A stretch of DNA of 64,000 nucleotides from Alloboseaceae bacterium BT-24-1 (lineage in GTDB: Bacteria; Pseudomonadota; Alphaproteobacteria; Rhizobiales; Beijerinckiaceae): assembly GCA_025846845.1 (NCBI GenBank), contig JAOYTL010000006.1:1-64000 (forward strand). The letters are read 5' to 3'. Position numbers and translations under genes: made by a program. The notes under the pieces are model-generated. The model was not told where the DNA came from. It worked only from the letters and a program-made list of their open reading frames with translations, and did not search any database. Position 1 is the first letter of the stretch. Each line of letters starts with the position of its first letter. Positions 1-8,745 of this stretch are shown one piece after another.

Positions 1-69
1 ACAACGCCTCCTGCGCCACCTGTCGCTCGCCCATCATCGCGCCGCCCTCCATCCACGAGCACGACTGAA

Positions 70-1755
70 TCAGGACTTCACCACCTCAGCAACGCCGACT
101 TTTTCAACGCTATCGGCGCCAAGCCGACCAGCCCAGCTTGCCATCTGCCCTGAAAAGCGGGTCACGGTTTGTCCTAGGCGCGTGACCTCCCCGTCAACCA
201 CCGCTGCGGCATCCGCGATCTCTTCACCGCTGCTCAACGTGCGTTCTGCGTCGAAAGCCACTTGCTTCATCGCGCCAGTTGCCTGCTCGGCTTGAGTGAT
301 CGCGCGTGCCAACAGCGATGCAATTGTGTCTATCGTGCTGGCCTGTTCGTCGACGGCGCGTACGATCCCGCCGGTGGCGTTGACTATCGCCTCCGTCGAC
401 TGACCGATATTTCGCATGGCGGCCACGGACCGTTCCGTGGCGGTTCGTACCTCCTCGATCCTGGCCCCAATTTCTTGTGTTGCGATCGCAGTGCGGGCGG
501 CCAGATCCTTCACCTCTCCTGCAACGACCGCAAAGCCCCGCCCGGCAGCGCCGGCTCGGGCCGCCTCTATCGTGGCGTTGAGGGCGAGTAGATTTGTTTG
601 CGTGGCAATGCCCCGGATCACCTCCGAGACCTCACCGATGTCGCGAACCGCATCGGTGAGCTCGGCGCGGATGGCAATGGCCGCTTCAATATCCGCCGCG
701 GCGGCGCCGACAAGGCCGCTCGTTGTGTCGGTTTCCCGACGAATCTGGCCGATACTGTCTGCGAGCCGGCGGGAGCATATCTCGACCGACAAGATATCGT
801 CGCTGGCGTAGGCAACGCGCGAGACGGCACTGGTCAGAGAACTATGCGTCGCACCCGCGATAGTGCGCAGCATTATGGCGGCCTCGGTCATGCGTCCCGC
901 TGAGTTCGTGAAGGCGTTCATGATGTCGCCGACCTCATCGCGGAAGCCGCGCGCATGTGCTTCGGCCCACTCCCTGCGGTCCTCCTCGCGGGCAGCGCGT
1001 GAAAGCGCCTCTTCCCGTAGTCTGGAAGCAACAAGCGCGGAGCGAATACGGTCAATATAAAGTCGCGCAAACGCGCGCAACGACACCAAAAGTATGATGC
1101 TGTAAATAATTAGAAGCGCGAGGTTGCTTAGTGCCTGATCGAGCGGTGTATAGATGACCTGAGCCAGGCGACCGAACATCACCATGCCTGAGAAAGTCAG
1201 CGCTGCGGCCGGCATGCTCGCCATGGTAAAGATGCCCGCGAAAATCAATCCAGCCAGGATCGTTGCTACGAGCGTTTCCATTTCCGGCACGAGGGACGGA
1301 TTGAGCCAGAGCCCAGCAATGAGCCACGGCAAAGCCAGTATGGCCGAGTCAACAATCGTGCGCCGTGTGAAACGCTCTGAGGGCGGTTCCGCACGCTGGC
1401 GTGTCTCAAGCGCTCGAGTTCGGCGCAAGCCGGCCATGCCGATTACAACGACGCATGTAAACCAACCGACCGCAGCTAAAACCCAGCCGTGCCAAATCGC
1501 TACCGCCGCCGTAACTACCGCAGCCGCGATGTTGGAGATGAGAACCGGTGGCAAGATTGCTGAGAAAACTTCAGACTGCAGGCGCCGCAGCAATCCCGCC
1601 TCGGTTTCGTCGAGGTCTGGCAGGCCGAGTTTTTGGCCAATCCACAGATGGTAACGCTGCAATAGGACGCCCAGCCGCCCCTTATCGCTGGCGCCGTTGC
1701 GCGCCGTCATTGTTTCGATCCACGCCTCTACCAGCCCCCGGAAAATTGGTCGCAT
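70..1755 (-). CDS. Methyl-accepting chemotaxis protein, membrane-bound
   Basis: Chemoreceptor or energy-sensor protein that would signal to a CheA kinase at the inner membrane. The C-terminal half holds the conserved MCP signalling hairpin (QTNLLALNATIEAARAG, then GRGFAVVAGEVKDLA). The N-terminal half has about five or six hydrophobic segments and no obvious periplasmic ligand domain, which suggests sensing within the membrane or cytoplasm. The reading frame stays open upstream to 1878, but the first 41 residues are low-complexity and arginine-rich; Met at 1755 or 1710 is more likely, and neither has a clear ribosome site. It is divergent from a diguanylate cyclase. The family is certain; the ligand is unknown. 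Confidence 0.88.
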   Translation of the reverse strand: MRPIFRGLVEAWIETMTARNGASDKGRLGVLLQRYHLWIGQKLGLPDLDETEAGLLRRLQSEVFSAILPPVLISNIAAAVVTAAVAIWHGWVLAAVGWFTCVVVIGMAGLRRTRALETRQRAEPPSERFTRRTIVDSAILALPWLIAGLWLNPSLVPEMETLVATILAGLIFAGIFTMASMPAAALTFSGMVMFGRLAQVIYTPLDQALSNLALLIIYSIILLVSLRAFARLYIDRIRSALVASRLREEALSRAAREEDRREWAEAHARGFRDEVGDIMNAFTNSAGRMTEAAIMLRTIAGATHSSLTSAVSRVAYASDDILSVEICSRRLADSIGQIRRETDTTSGLVGAAAADIEAAIAIRAELTDAVRDIGEVSEVIRGIATQTNLLALNATIEAARAGAAGRGFAVVAGEVKDLAARTAIATQEIGARIEEVRTATERSVAAMRNIGQSTEAIVNATGGIVRAVDEQASTIDTIASLLARAITQAEQATGAMKQVAFDAERTLSSGEEIADAAAVVDGEVTRLGQTVTRFSGQMASWAGRLGADSVEKVGVAEVVKS

Positions 1756-2175
1756 GCAGAAGTTAACGTTCTGTCGTGGATGTGATCTGAATGGTGGCAG
1801 AGGCGGGCCGCCTAGTGCCCTGCATCCGGAGCGCGCATACCTAGGCGACGCCAACACAACTATTAGCTTCTTGGCCAAGCGCCACGCAGGAGTTGGCGCA
1901 TTGCCGAGCCAGTCGGTAGACCTGCAATGCTGTCGCCGTCAGGGTTTGCTCTGAGGGCGTTTGATCCACAAGGAAAACGGATCCGGAATTTTTGGTGAAT
2001 CGCAGATTCAGCACGCAGTTACCAGTAAATGTCTAAAATTGCGCGTTCTCCTGCAATATTCCATTGATCGACAACTTTCAGCCGCGCTGCGATACCCCAT
2101 CGTCAAGCTTCAAATCGAGCCGCAAGACCGGGCGACGATTCTCGGGGTCAACTGCTTGTAACGGCAAGGCTGCAC
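1756..2175. other. Intergenic region between divergent signalling genes
   Basis: About 420 bases separate the chemoreceptor from the diguanylate cyclase. It must hold both promoters. I see no convincing small gene, strong hairpin or repeat in it; the short ORFs that run through it have no recognisable content. Confidence 0.5.
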
Positions 2176-3756
2176 ATGTTCATCCGGGTTTTGGATTGCA
2201 TACGGATCGACCATGATCCCAAACTCGTTATTCTGGCGGTTCTCGTCTCGCTCATATCGGGATTCACCGTTTTTGCGATTCTCAACCACGCCCGCGCGCA
2301 ACAAGGTGGATCGCGGCACGTCTGGTCGCTCATAGCCGCCTGCGTGGCAGGCGGCGGGATATGGTCCACCCATTTTGTCGCAATGCTCGGCTTCGCGCCC
2401 GCGACTGCCGTCAGCTACGACATCACGTTGACGCTTGCCTCCGCGCTACTGAGCATCGTGATCGCCGGCATCGCTATGCCCCTCTTGATGTCAACGGCTC
2501 TCCCATGCGCGCTCGTCGGCGCTGTCGTGCTTAGCGCGGCTATTGCTGCCATGCACTTCACCGGCATGCGAGCGCTGGTGTTCGCGGGCACGTTCGCTTG
2601 GGAACCTGCTCTGGTCGCTCTCTCTGTGAGCTCCGCTATCCTGCTGCTCAGCGCTGCCATCTACATAGAACATCTCGCCAACAGGCGGAGACTCAGATTT
2701 ATCGCCGCAACGCTATTTGGCGCGGCCGTCTGCAGCCTCCATTTCACTGCGATGGCAGCCGCCGTTGTGAAGACGGATCCGACGCTCGCTGTTTCTGACG
2801 GAGGTCTGTCAGAGTTTCTGCTTGGGCTTTCGGTCGCCTTCGTGGCGTCAGTGATCGTGGCTCTCAGTCTAATGGCCATCGTCTTCGACAAGCGCGCTCA
2901 CAGGGCATCCGCCGATGCGGACCAGATGCGAAGCATCATCGAGGCGGCGCAGACCAGCATAGTCGTATGCGAGAACCAGAAAGTGATCGCAACAAACCGA
3001 ACCTTCGAGCAACTGGTCGGCCTCGGTCAGGCGGAAATCGAAGGAACTCCCCTGACGAATTTTATCGCCAAGCCTGCACTAACCAGCGACCGCAGGAATA
3101 GCTGCCTCAGGGGAGTTGAGGCGCAGCTGATGACGGCCACCGGCACCCTCGTCGATGTTGCACTGAGCGCCACGCCGATCCTGTCCAGCGGTGCCCCGAG
3201 GCAGTTAATCGAGATCCGCGACATCCGCGTGGAGAAGGCCGCGCGCGAGCACATGACCTATCTTGCAAATCACGACGCACTGACGGGCTTGCCGAATCTT
3301 CGTCTGTTCCGCAGCGAACTTCGAAGGGCCATCGACATCGCCGCCGCGTCCGGTGACGAGTTCGGTCTCCTGTGGCTCGATCTCGACCGTTTCAAGAGCG
3401 TCAACGATACCTACGGGCACGCCGTGGGCGATGTTCTCCTCCGTTCGGTCGCCGGGCGGTTCCGTTCGGTCCTGGGAGAGCGGCACCTATTGGCACGGGT
3501 GGGTGGCGATGAATTTGTGGTTTTGTGCCGGCCCGAACAAAAGGGCGCCGACCCGACGGCCTTGGCTCTGCGGCTGCTAGAGGCGATGGTCGAACCGGTC
3601 CCGATAAACAACAAGAAACTCGACGTTGCCTTGTCGATCGGCCTGGCGGTTTATCCGCACGACGCGGATTCGCTCGATGCGCTCGTGCACAAGGCTGATA
3701 CAGCGCTTTACGAAGCCAAGAAGATGGGCCGCGGCTGTTGGAGGCGCGCTGCCTGA
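2176..3756 (+). CDS. Diguanylate cyclase with MHYT membrane sensor and PAS domain
   Basis: Predicted to make cyclic di-GMP from GTP at the inner membrane. The N-terminal part (to about residue 240) is a seven-helix MHYT domain with its signature repeated as STHFVAM, AAMHFTGM and SLHFTAM, a family proposed to bind copper and sense O2, CO or NO. A PAS domain follows (about 250-350), then a GGDEF domain with the active-site motif intact at residues 443-447 and the LDLDRFKSVNDTYGH block upstream. The inhibitory RxxD site five residues before GGDEF is absent (GERH there), so product inhibition by the usual I-site is unlikely. No EAL domain follows. Confidence 0.93.
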   Translation: MFIRVLDCIRIDHDPKLVILAVLVSLISGFTVFAILNHARAQQGGSRHVWSLIAACVAGGGIWSTHFVAMLGFAPATAVSYDITLTLASALLSIVIAGIAMPLLMSTALPCALVGAVVLSAAIAAMHFTGMRALVFAGTFAWEPALVALSVSSAILLLSAAIYIEHLANRRRLRFIAATLFGAAVCSLHFTAMAAAVVKTDPTLAVSDGGLSEFLLGLSVAFVASVIVALSLMAIVFDKRAHRASADADQMRSIIEAAQTSIVVCENQKVIATNRTFEQLVGLGQAEIEGTPLTNFIAKPALTSDRRNSCLRGVEAQLMTATGTLVDVALSATPILSSGAPRQLIEIRDIRVEKAAREHMTYLANHDALTGLPNLRLFRSELRRAIDIAAASGDEFGLLWLDLDRFKSVNDTYGHAVGDVLLRSVAGRFRSVLGERHLLARVGGDEFVVLCRPEQKGADPTALALRLLEAMVEPVPINNKKLDVALSIGLAVYPHDADSLDALVHKADTALYEAKKMGRGCWRRAA

Positions 3757-3940
3757 ATTGGCCCAATCGGCAGCAGTTCCGAGGAGTTCCGTTCTCGGAT
3801 TACAGGACGGACGTCATCGGGTGCGACCTCTCCCTGGCGTCCCTTCCACCGCGGCGGGAGGCTGCCGCGAGGAGTTTACGGCCCATCTGGATTTAGCGCA
3901 GATATTCCCGCGCCGGGGCAGGCCTTTTCCTTTCGAGACG

Positions 3941-4038
3941 GCGTGCTAGCGTGAGTTTGGCGCTCCCCAACCAGCGCCACGCCTCTCGCCGATGGACAGC
4001 CGCCTCCCACGCGTCCCATCGGCGAGAGGTAGAAATTC
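3941..4038 (-). repeat. Dispersed double-hairpin palindromic unit A
   Basis: One copy of a repeat family also present at 33.3-34.3 and 63.2-63.4 kb. Perfect 14-bp arms CCTCTCGCCGATGG (3982-3995) and its complement (4016-4029) form the first hairpin; a second is built on GGCGCTCCCC/CCAGCGCC to the left. Read on the minus strand it matches the 33450-33555 unit from GAATTTCT through GCTAGCACGC. It lies in the gap between the MHYT cyclase and the next ORF, and that gap shows no other gene. Confidence 0.85.
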
Positions 4039-4066
4039 TCCGAATGCCGTAATCGCAGCGGAAGCC

Positions 4067-4357
4067 ATGAGTTACATTCGTGTCGTTGATCCCGACAACA
4101 TCCCCGAGACTGTCGTCGCAGGCCCCTTCAACTGCTCGCTCACAGGCGAATTGGCCACCCTGACCTTCATCCACGGGCGGCCGATCGCAGAGAAAATGTT
4201 GGCCGGGCCAACCGCAGAAATTTCCATCGAAGCTGTCGTTCGGGCTCGTCTTGTGATGCCTGTCGAAGGCCTGAGAAACTTGCGGGATTCTCTCGATCAG
4301 CTTCTACGGGGGCGCCAGGCAGACGACTCGGCGCATGGCAAGAGGAGCGGTCACTAG
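4067..4357 (+). CDS. Small hypothetical protein (96 aa)
   Basis: The frame stays open upstream to 3992, but that extension lies inside the palindromic repeat, so ATG at 4067 (MSYIRVVDPDNIPE) is preferred. The protein is soluble and acidic to neutral, with a beta-rich first half (TVVAGPFNCSLTGELATLTF) and a C-terminal helix (EGLRNLRDSLDQLLRG). This layout resembles small Hyphomicrobiales proteins in which a beta-sheet module is followed by a short helix, as also seen in the 70-residue ORF at 31481. I do not recognise a named family and assign no function. Confidence 0.55.
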   Translation: MSYIRVVDPDNIPETVVAGPFNCSLTGELATLTFIHGRPIAEKMLAGPTAEISIEAVVRARLVMPVEGLRNLRDSLDQLLRGRQADDSAHGKRSGH

Positions 4358-4523
4358 CTAGCCATTTCCGGTTCGGCGCCATAGGAGACGCCTGGCTGAC
4401 TGGCGTCGCAAGCGAGCGTCATCATACACCGGCACCCGCCTGCTTCAGATCGCTAGCTGACGTTACCGGATTCTGGGCGCTCCTGTCAGTTGTCTTGGTT
4501 GCCCCTGCTGCTCTGCTCACTGT

Positions 4524-5849
4524 TCAGTTTGCTGGCGCCGTTACCCGCCAGACCGCATTGCCGACGTCGTCCGCCACCAACAGGCCATTGCGCTGGTCGA
4601 CGAGCACCCCGACTGGACGGCCGCGCGCTTCGCCTTTCTCGTTCAGGAAGCCGGTCAGGATCGGCCTCGGCATACCCGACGGCTTGCCCTCGGCGAAGGG
4701 CACGAAGATGACGCGGTAGCCGACTGGCCGCTGGCGATTCCACGAGCCGTGCTGGCCAATGAAAGCGCCACCGGCATAGGCCTGGCCCATTCGTCCCTCC
4801 TTGACGAAAGTGAAGCCGAGCGAGGCGCTGTGCGAGCCAAGCGCATAGTCAGGCTTGATCGCCTTCGCGACCAGGTCCGGACGCGGCGGCTCGATGCGTT
4901 TGTCTACATGCTGACCGAAATAGCTGTACGGCCAGCCATAGAAGCCGTCGCGTTTCACCGAGGTCATGTAGTCGGGAACGAGATCATCACCGATCTCGTC
5001 GCGCTCATTCACGGCAACCCAAAGCTCCTTGGTGACAGGATTCCAGTCGATGCCGACGGGATTGCGCAGGCCGGAGGCGAAGACCTGCGTGGCGCCCGTT
5101 CTTGTATCGATTTCGAGGACTGCCGCCCGCTGCTCCTCCTCGGCCATGCCGTTCTCGCCGACATTCGAGTTCGAGCCGACGCCGACATAGAGCTTGCTTC
5201 CGTCAGGGCTGGCGAGGAGGCTCTTCGTCCAGTGATGATTGCGCCCGGCCGGCAGGTCAGCGACCTTGACGGGCCTTGCCGCGCTTTTGGTTTCGCCGAG
5301 CGCATAGGGGACGCGGACGACCGCATCGGCATTGGCGATGTAAAGCTGGTCGCCGACAAGCGCCATCCCGAATGGCGAGGTCAAATTCTCAAGGAAGACG
5401 CGCTTCGTCTCGGCGACGCCGTCGCCATTCCCGTCGCGTAGCAGGGTGATGCGGTTGGCACTTGGCGTCTTGGAGCCAGCCTTTTTCATGAAGAGCCCCT
5501 GGACCCAGGCACGCACACCGCCCTGCTTGTCGTCAGGCTTCGGCGGTGCGTCGCTCTCGGCGACCAGAATATCGCCATTGGGCAATTCGTAGAGCCAGCG
5601 AGGATGTTGCAGCCCGGTCGCGAACGCCGTGACCTGCCCGCCATTGGCTGCCACCGGCTTCTCGCCCTGATTCCAGCCGATGGCGTCGGCAACCTTGATC
5701 GTCGGCAACCATGAGCTCTTGGGCTCGGGCAGGATCGGGGTGGATCCGTATCCAGCCTCCTCCGGCAAGGAGGGCTCGCTGCAGGCCGCCAGGGCCAGAA
5801 GGGACGTCGCGACTCCGCTCGCCAGAAGTGCATTCCGGAAATGCGCCAT
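4524..5849 (-). CDS. PQQ-type sugar/sorbosone dehydrogenase lipoprotein
   Basis: Beta-propeller dehydrogenase of the soluble glucose/sorbosone dehydrogenase family, predicted to be a periplasmic lipoprotein that oxidises a sugar or aldose and passes electrons to the respiratory chain. The start at MAHFRNAL gives a signal peptide with lipobox LALAAC and lipidated Cys23; the frame is open further upstream but that part is arginine-rich. Family features include LQHPRWLYELPNGDILVAES, a GNGDGVAE calcium-like loop, SPFGMALVGDQLYIAN, and GLRNPVGIDWNP with the late GQHGSWNR segment. It diverges from the cytochrome oxidase operon, starting within a couple of bases of the CtaG-like frame, which suggests joint function. 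Substrate and actual use of PQQ are inferred. Confidence 0.87.
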   Translation of the reverse strand: MAHFRNALLASGVATSLLALAACSEPSLPEEAGYGSTPILPEPKSSWLPTIKVADAIGWNQGEKPVAANGGQVTAFATGLQHPRWLYELPNGDILVAESDAPPKPDDKQGGVRAWVQGLFMKKAGSKTPSANRITLLRDGNGDGVAETKRVFLENLTSPFGMALVGDQLYIANADAVVRVPYALGETKSAARPVKVADLPAGRNHHWTKSLLASPDGSKLYVGVGSNSNVGENGMAEEEQRAAVLEIDTRTGATQVFASGLRNPVGIDWNPVTKELWVAVNERDEIGDDLVPDYMTSVKRDGFYGWPYSYFGQHVDKRIEPPRPDLVAKAIKPDYALGSHSASLGFTFVKEGRMGQAYAGGAFIGQHGSWNRQRPVGYRVIFVPFAEGKPSGMPRPILTGFLNEKGEARGRPVGVLVDQRNGLLVADDVGNAVWRVTAPAN

Positions 5850-6639
5850 GACACCAACCTTCAGTATCCGTGCCCCCGCCGTTCTGAACGCCATCCGCCT
5901 TGCTTTGTTCGCACATACCGCAATCAGAGCGGAACCGTGGTCCCGATCGCAGGTTGTCGCCAAAGGGGGAGATCGCTTGCACCGCTCGCGGGAGTCCACA
6001 ACGCAACATCTTGACGCGTCAGGGCCGATTACGATCGGGGCCGCGGTGCTGGCCGTGTCCGGCCTGATTACAGTGTCGGTCGTCGAACTCGGCCCGCTAT
6101 CCCTTCAGATGTTGCAGCACTTGGCCCTCATGAATGTCGCTGCGCCGCTGGTGGCACTCGGCCTGAGCAAGCGCGGGCGCCTCGCCTCAACAGCGCTCCT
6201 GCCCGCAGGCTTCGTCCAACTCCTCGCCCTCTGGGCTTGGCATGCTCCGGCAGTGCAGCAACTCGCGGCATCGTCCGGGGCGAGCCAGTTCGGCCTCATG
6301 AGCGTGCTTGCTGGCGCCGCGGTCTGGTTCTGGTCTGCACTCATCGCCGCATCGGAATGGAGGGCATTGATCGCGCTTCTCCTGACCGGAAAGCTGGCCT
6401 GCCTGCTCGGCGCCCTGCTGATCTTCGCGCCGCGTGACCTCTACAATCTCGACGGCCTCGTCCTGGCCCTCTGCACGACAGGGCCGTCCAGCCTCGCCGA
6501 CCAGCAGCTTGCGGGCCTTTTGATGATCACCGCCTGCCCGCTCAGCTATTTGATCACGGGCATCGCGCTTGTGGCGCGGATGATCGGGCGGCTCGAAGAC
6601 GGCGAGCGTTCTGGCCATGTCGCCGCTCGCGCACGCTAG
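5848..6639 (+). CDS. ctaG: CtaG-like cytochrome c oxidase assembly protein
   Basis: Multi-pass membrane protein of the caa3-type CtaG family, which aids copper delivery to and assembly of cytochrome c oxidase. Six or so hydrophobic segments run from about residue 70; typical family text is QMLQHLALMNVAAPLVALGL, WAWHAPAVQQLA and PLSYLITGIAL. The histidines in MLQHL and WAWHAP are conserved in the family. The first part is not hydrophobic and overlaps the 5' end of the divergent dehydrogenase, so the real start may lie further in. The stop at 6639 overlaps the next gene by 23 bases, so it is the first gene of the operon. Confidence 0.75.
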   Translation: MTPTFSIRAPAVLNAIRLALFAHTAIRAEPWSRSQVVAKGGDRLHRSRESTTQHLDASGPITIGAAVLAVSGLITVSVVELGPLSLQMLQHLALMNVAAPLVALGLSKRGRLASTALLPAGFVQLLALWAWHAPAVQQLAASSGASQFGLMSVLAGAAVWFWSALIAASEWRALIALLLTGKLACLLGALLIFAPRDLYNLDGLVLALCTTGPSSLADQQLAGLLMITACPLSYLITGIALVARMIGRLEDGERSGHVAARAR

Positions 6640-7765
6640 GCGAGTGGCCGTCTGGCTGCTCGCGACGCCGCGGCGCCTGCTCGGCGTCGCCGGCGCCATG
6701 GCCGTAGTGGTCCTCGTTGGGGCGTTTCTCTTCGCCTGGTCTGGCGCCTACAACGTCGCGGCGAGCACCGGTCATTTTCGGATCGTCGATTACTTCTTGC
6801 GCTTCGGCATGGAGAATTCGGTCAAGGCACACGCGCCCTCCATCAGCCTGTCTGAGGAGAACGATGAAGACCGGGTGCGACTCGGCGCCGCCCATTTCCA
6901 TGCAGGGTGCGCCTATTGCCACGGCTCGCCCGGAACGCCGATCAGTCCCGTTGCCGCGAGCATGCTGCCGCCGCCACCCGATCTTAGCGACAAGGTCGGC
7001 CTTTGGCGCGACGGCGAGCTGTTCTGGATCGTCAAGCACGGGCTGAAATATGCCGGCATGCCCGGCTTTCCGTCGCTGCATCGCGACGATGAAATCTGGG
7101 CCGTGGTTGCCTTCCTACGCCGATTGCCGAGCCTGGACCGGCACGGCTATCGCGCTTTGGCGCTGGGTGAAATCGAACCCGAGCCGCAAAGCGGCGCGGA
7201 AATCGCGACGGGGCAGACCGAGGCGGACGCGATCGGCGCCTGCGCCCGGTGCCATGGCGCAAGACGCGGTCCGCCGAGCCGCCTTGTTCCGATCCTGCAC
7301 GGCCAACCGGCAGCCATGATCGAGAACGCGTTGCATGCTTATGCCGCCGGCGAGCGCGACAGCGGCGTGATGCAAACTGCCGCGGCCGACCTATCGAACG
7401 CTGCGGTCGGCCGGCTCGCGCGCTATTACGCTTCGCTGCCGCGGCCTGTCGCGCAGGCGGAGAACTCCGAACCCGCCGCTAGCGCGCGGGGCGAAGCGAT
7501 CGCGCGCGCTGGGATACCTGCGCGCGGCGTCCCGTCCTGTCTCGGTTGTCATAGTGCCGAGGCCGCTCCCGAATATCCGCGCCTAGATGGGCAACCCGCG
7601 CGCTATCTCGAAGGCCAGCTCGCAGTCTGGCGGGCCGGTCTCAATGATCGCAGCACGACGGGGAAAATCATGGCGCCGATCGCACGCCGGCTCGGCGAGG
7701 CGGATGCGCGGGACGTCGCCGCCTATTTCGCGAGCCTCGCTCCTGCGCCCGAGGCAAGTCGATGA
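6617..7765 (+). CDS. Membrane-anchored triheme cytochrome c
   Basis: Electron carrier predicted to face the periplasm, feeding the caa3-type oxidase encoded next. There is one N-terminal membrane anchor (about residues 20-42) and three CxxCH haem sites: CAYCH (98-102), CARCH (209-213) and CLGCH (308-312). Met-containing loops such as KYAGMPGFPS and GKIMAPIARRL could supply axial ligands. The layout resembles cytochrome c subunits found beside alternative oxidases and dehydrogenases. It overlaps the CtaG-like gene by 23 bases and the coxB gene by four (ATGA), which indicates translational coupling. A role in carrying electrons from the divergent sugar dehydrogenase is an inference. Confidence 0.9.
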   Translation: MSPLAHARRVAVWLLATPRRLLGVAGAMAVVVLVGAFLFAWSGAYNVAASTGHFRIVDYFLRFGMENSVKAHAPSISLSEENDEDRVRLGAAHFHAGCAYCHGSPGTPISPVAASMLPPPPDLSDKVGLWRDGELFWIVKHGLKYAGMPGFPSLHRDDEIWAVVAFLRRLPSLDRHGYRALALGEIEPEPQSGAEIATGQTEADAIGACARCHGARRGPPSRLVPILHGQPAAMIENALHAYAAGERDSGVMQTAAADLSNAAVGRLARYYASLPRPVAQAENSEPAASARGEAIARAGIPARGVPSCLGCHSAEAAPEYPRLDGQPARYLEGQLAVWRAGLNDRSTTGKIMAPIARRLGEADARDVAAYFASLAPAPEASR

Positions 7766-8745
7766 GGCGAGGCGCTGTCATTCCCGCAGCCATGGTCGGC
7801 TTGGCGGGGCTTTCCGCCTGTTCCCCACAATCGGCTTTGTCTCCGGCTGGCGACGAAGCGGAAAGGATTGCGCTGCTGAGCTGGAGCCTGTTCGCCGGCG
7901 CCGCCGTGATCCTCTCCCTTGTCCTCGCAGCCCTTGGCGCGGCGATCTGGGGGCCGGCGCGCATCCGCCGAGTGCTCAGCGGCGATGGCCTGATCCGATG
8001 GGGCGGTACCGTCTTCCCGGTGGTCACGCTGAGCGTTCTGCTCGGCTACGGCCTCTGGCTGATGCGCGAGACAATCGCGGTGCCGACGCCGCCCGAGCTG
8101 CGGATCGATGTGACCGGTGAACAATGGTGGTGGCGGATCGCCTATCACCGTGAGGGCGCAGCGCCGGTTTCGGAGGCCAACGAGATCAGGATCCCGGTCG
8201 GTCGCGACATCGAGTTTACCCTGCGCTCCAACGACGTCATCCATTCGTTCTGGGTGCCGAGCCTCGGCGGCAAGCTCGACATGATCCCCGGCCGGACCAA
8301 CCGGCTCCGCCTGAAGGCAGACCGGCCGGGCGTCTATCGCGGCCAGTGCGCGGAGTATTGCGGCGGGCCGCACGCATTGATGGCGCTCGAAATCGTTGCT
8401 GTACCGCAGGCCGAATTCGACGCCTGGCTGGCTGCGGCCGATCAGCGAGGCCGGCCTGCCGAGGGGCGCCTCGTCCGAGGCGAACAATTGTTCCTATCCG
8501 CCGGCTGTGGCGCCTGCCATGCCGTGCGCGGCACGCAGGCGGCGGGCGTGGTCGGCCCCGATCTCAGCCGCGTCGGCGGCAGGCGCTTCCTCGGTGCCGC
8601 GACCGTGCCCCACACCCCCGAAAACCTCGCCGGTTTCATCATCAACCCGCAGACCGTGAAGCCCGGCGCCCTGATGCCCCCCTTCGCGATCTTCTCGGCC
8701 GAAGAGATAAGCGCGTTGACCAGTCATCTCGGGAGCCTGCGATGA
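7762..8745 (+). CDS. coxB: Cytochrome c oxidase subunit II with fused cytochrome c (caa3 type)
   Basis: Subunit II of a haem-copper oxidase, accepting electrons through CuA. A signal with lipobox GLSAC (Cys20) suggests a lipid anchor, followed by two membrane helices (about 36-62 and 84-102). CuA ligands are complete: His161, Cys196, Glu198, Cys200, His204 and Met207 in QCAEYCGGPHALM. A C-terminal cytochrome c domain carries CGACH at 249-253 and a Met ligand in GALMPPFA, the hallmark of caa3 enzymes that take electrons from bound rather than soluble cytochrome. It starts inside the previous stop codon and its own stop overlaps the start of the subunit I gene by four bases. Confidence 0.96.
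   Translation: MRRGAVIPAAMVGLAGLSACSPQSALSPAGDEAERIALLSWSLFAGAAVILSLVLAALGAAIWGPARIRRVLSGDGLIRWGGTVFPVVTLSVLLGYGLWLMRETIAVPTPPELRIDVTGEQWWWRIAYHREGAAPVSEANEIRIPVGRDIEFTLRSNDVIHSFWVPSLGGKLDMIPGRTNRLRLKADRPGVYRGQCAEYCGGPHALMALEIVAVPQAEFDAWLAAADQRGRPAEGRLVRGEQLFLSAGCGACHAVRGTQAAGVVGPDLSRVGGRRFLGAATVPHTPENLAGFIINPQTVKPGALMPPFAIFSAEEISALTSHLGSLR

Noticed and set aside
1961..2161. 66-residue ORF upstream of the MHYT cyclase
   Set aside because: No ribosome site or recognisable content, and the text looks random.
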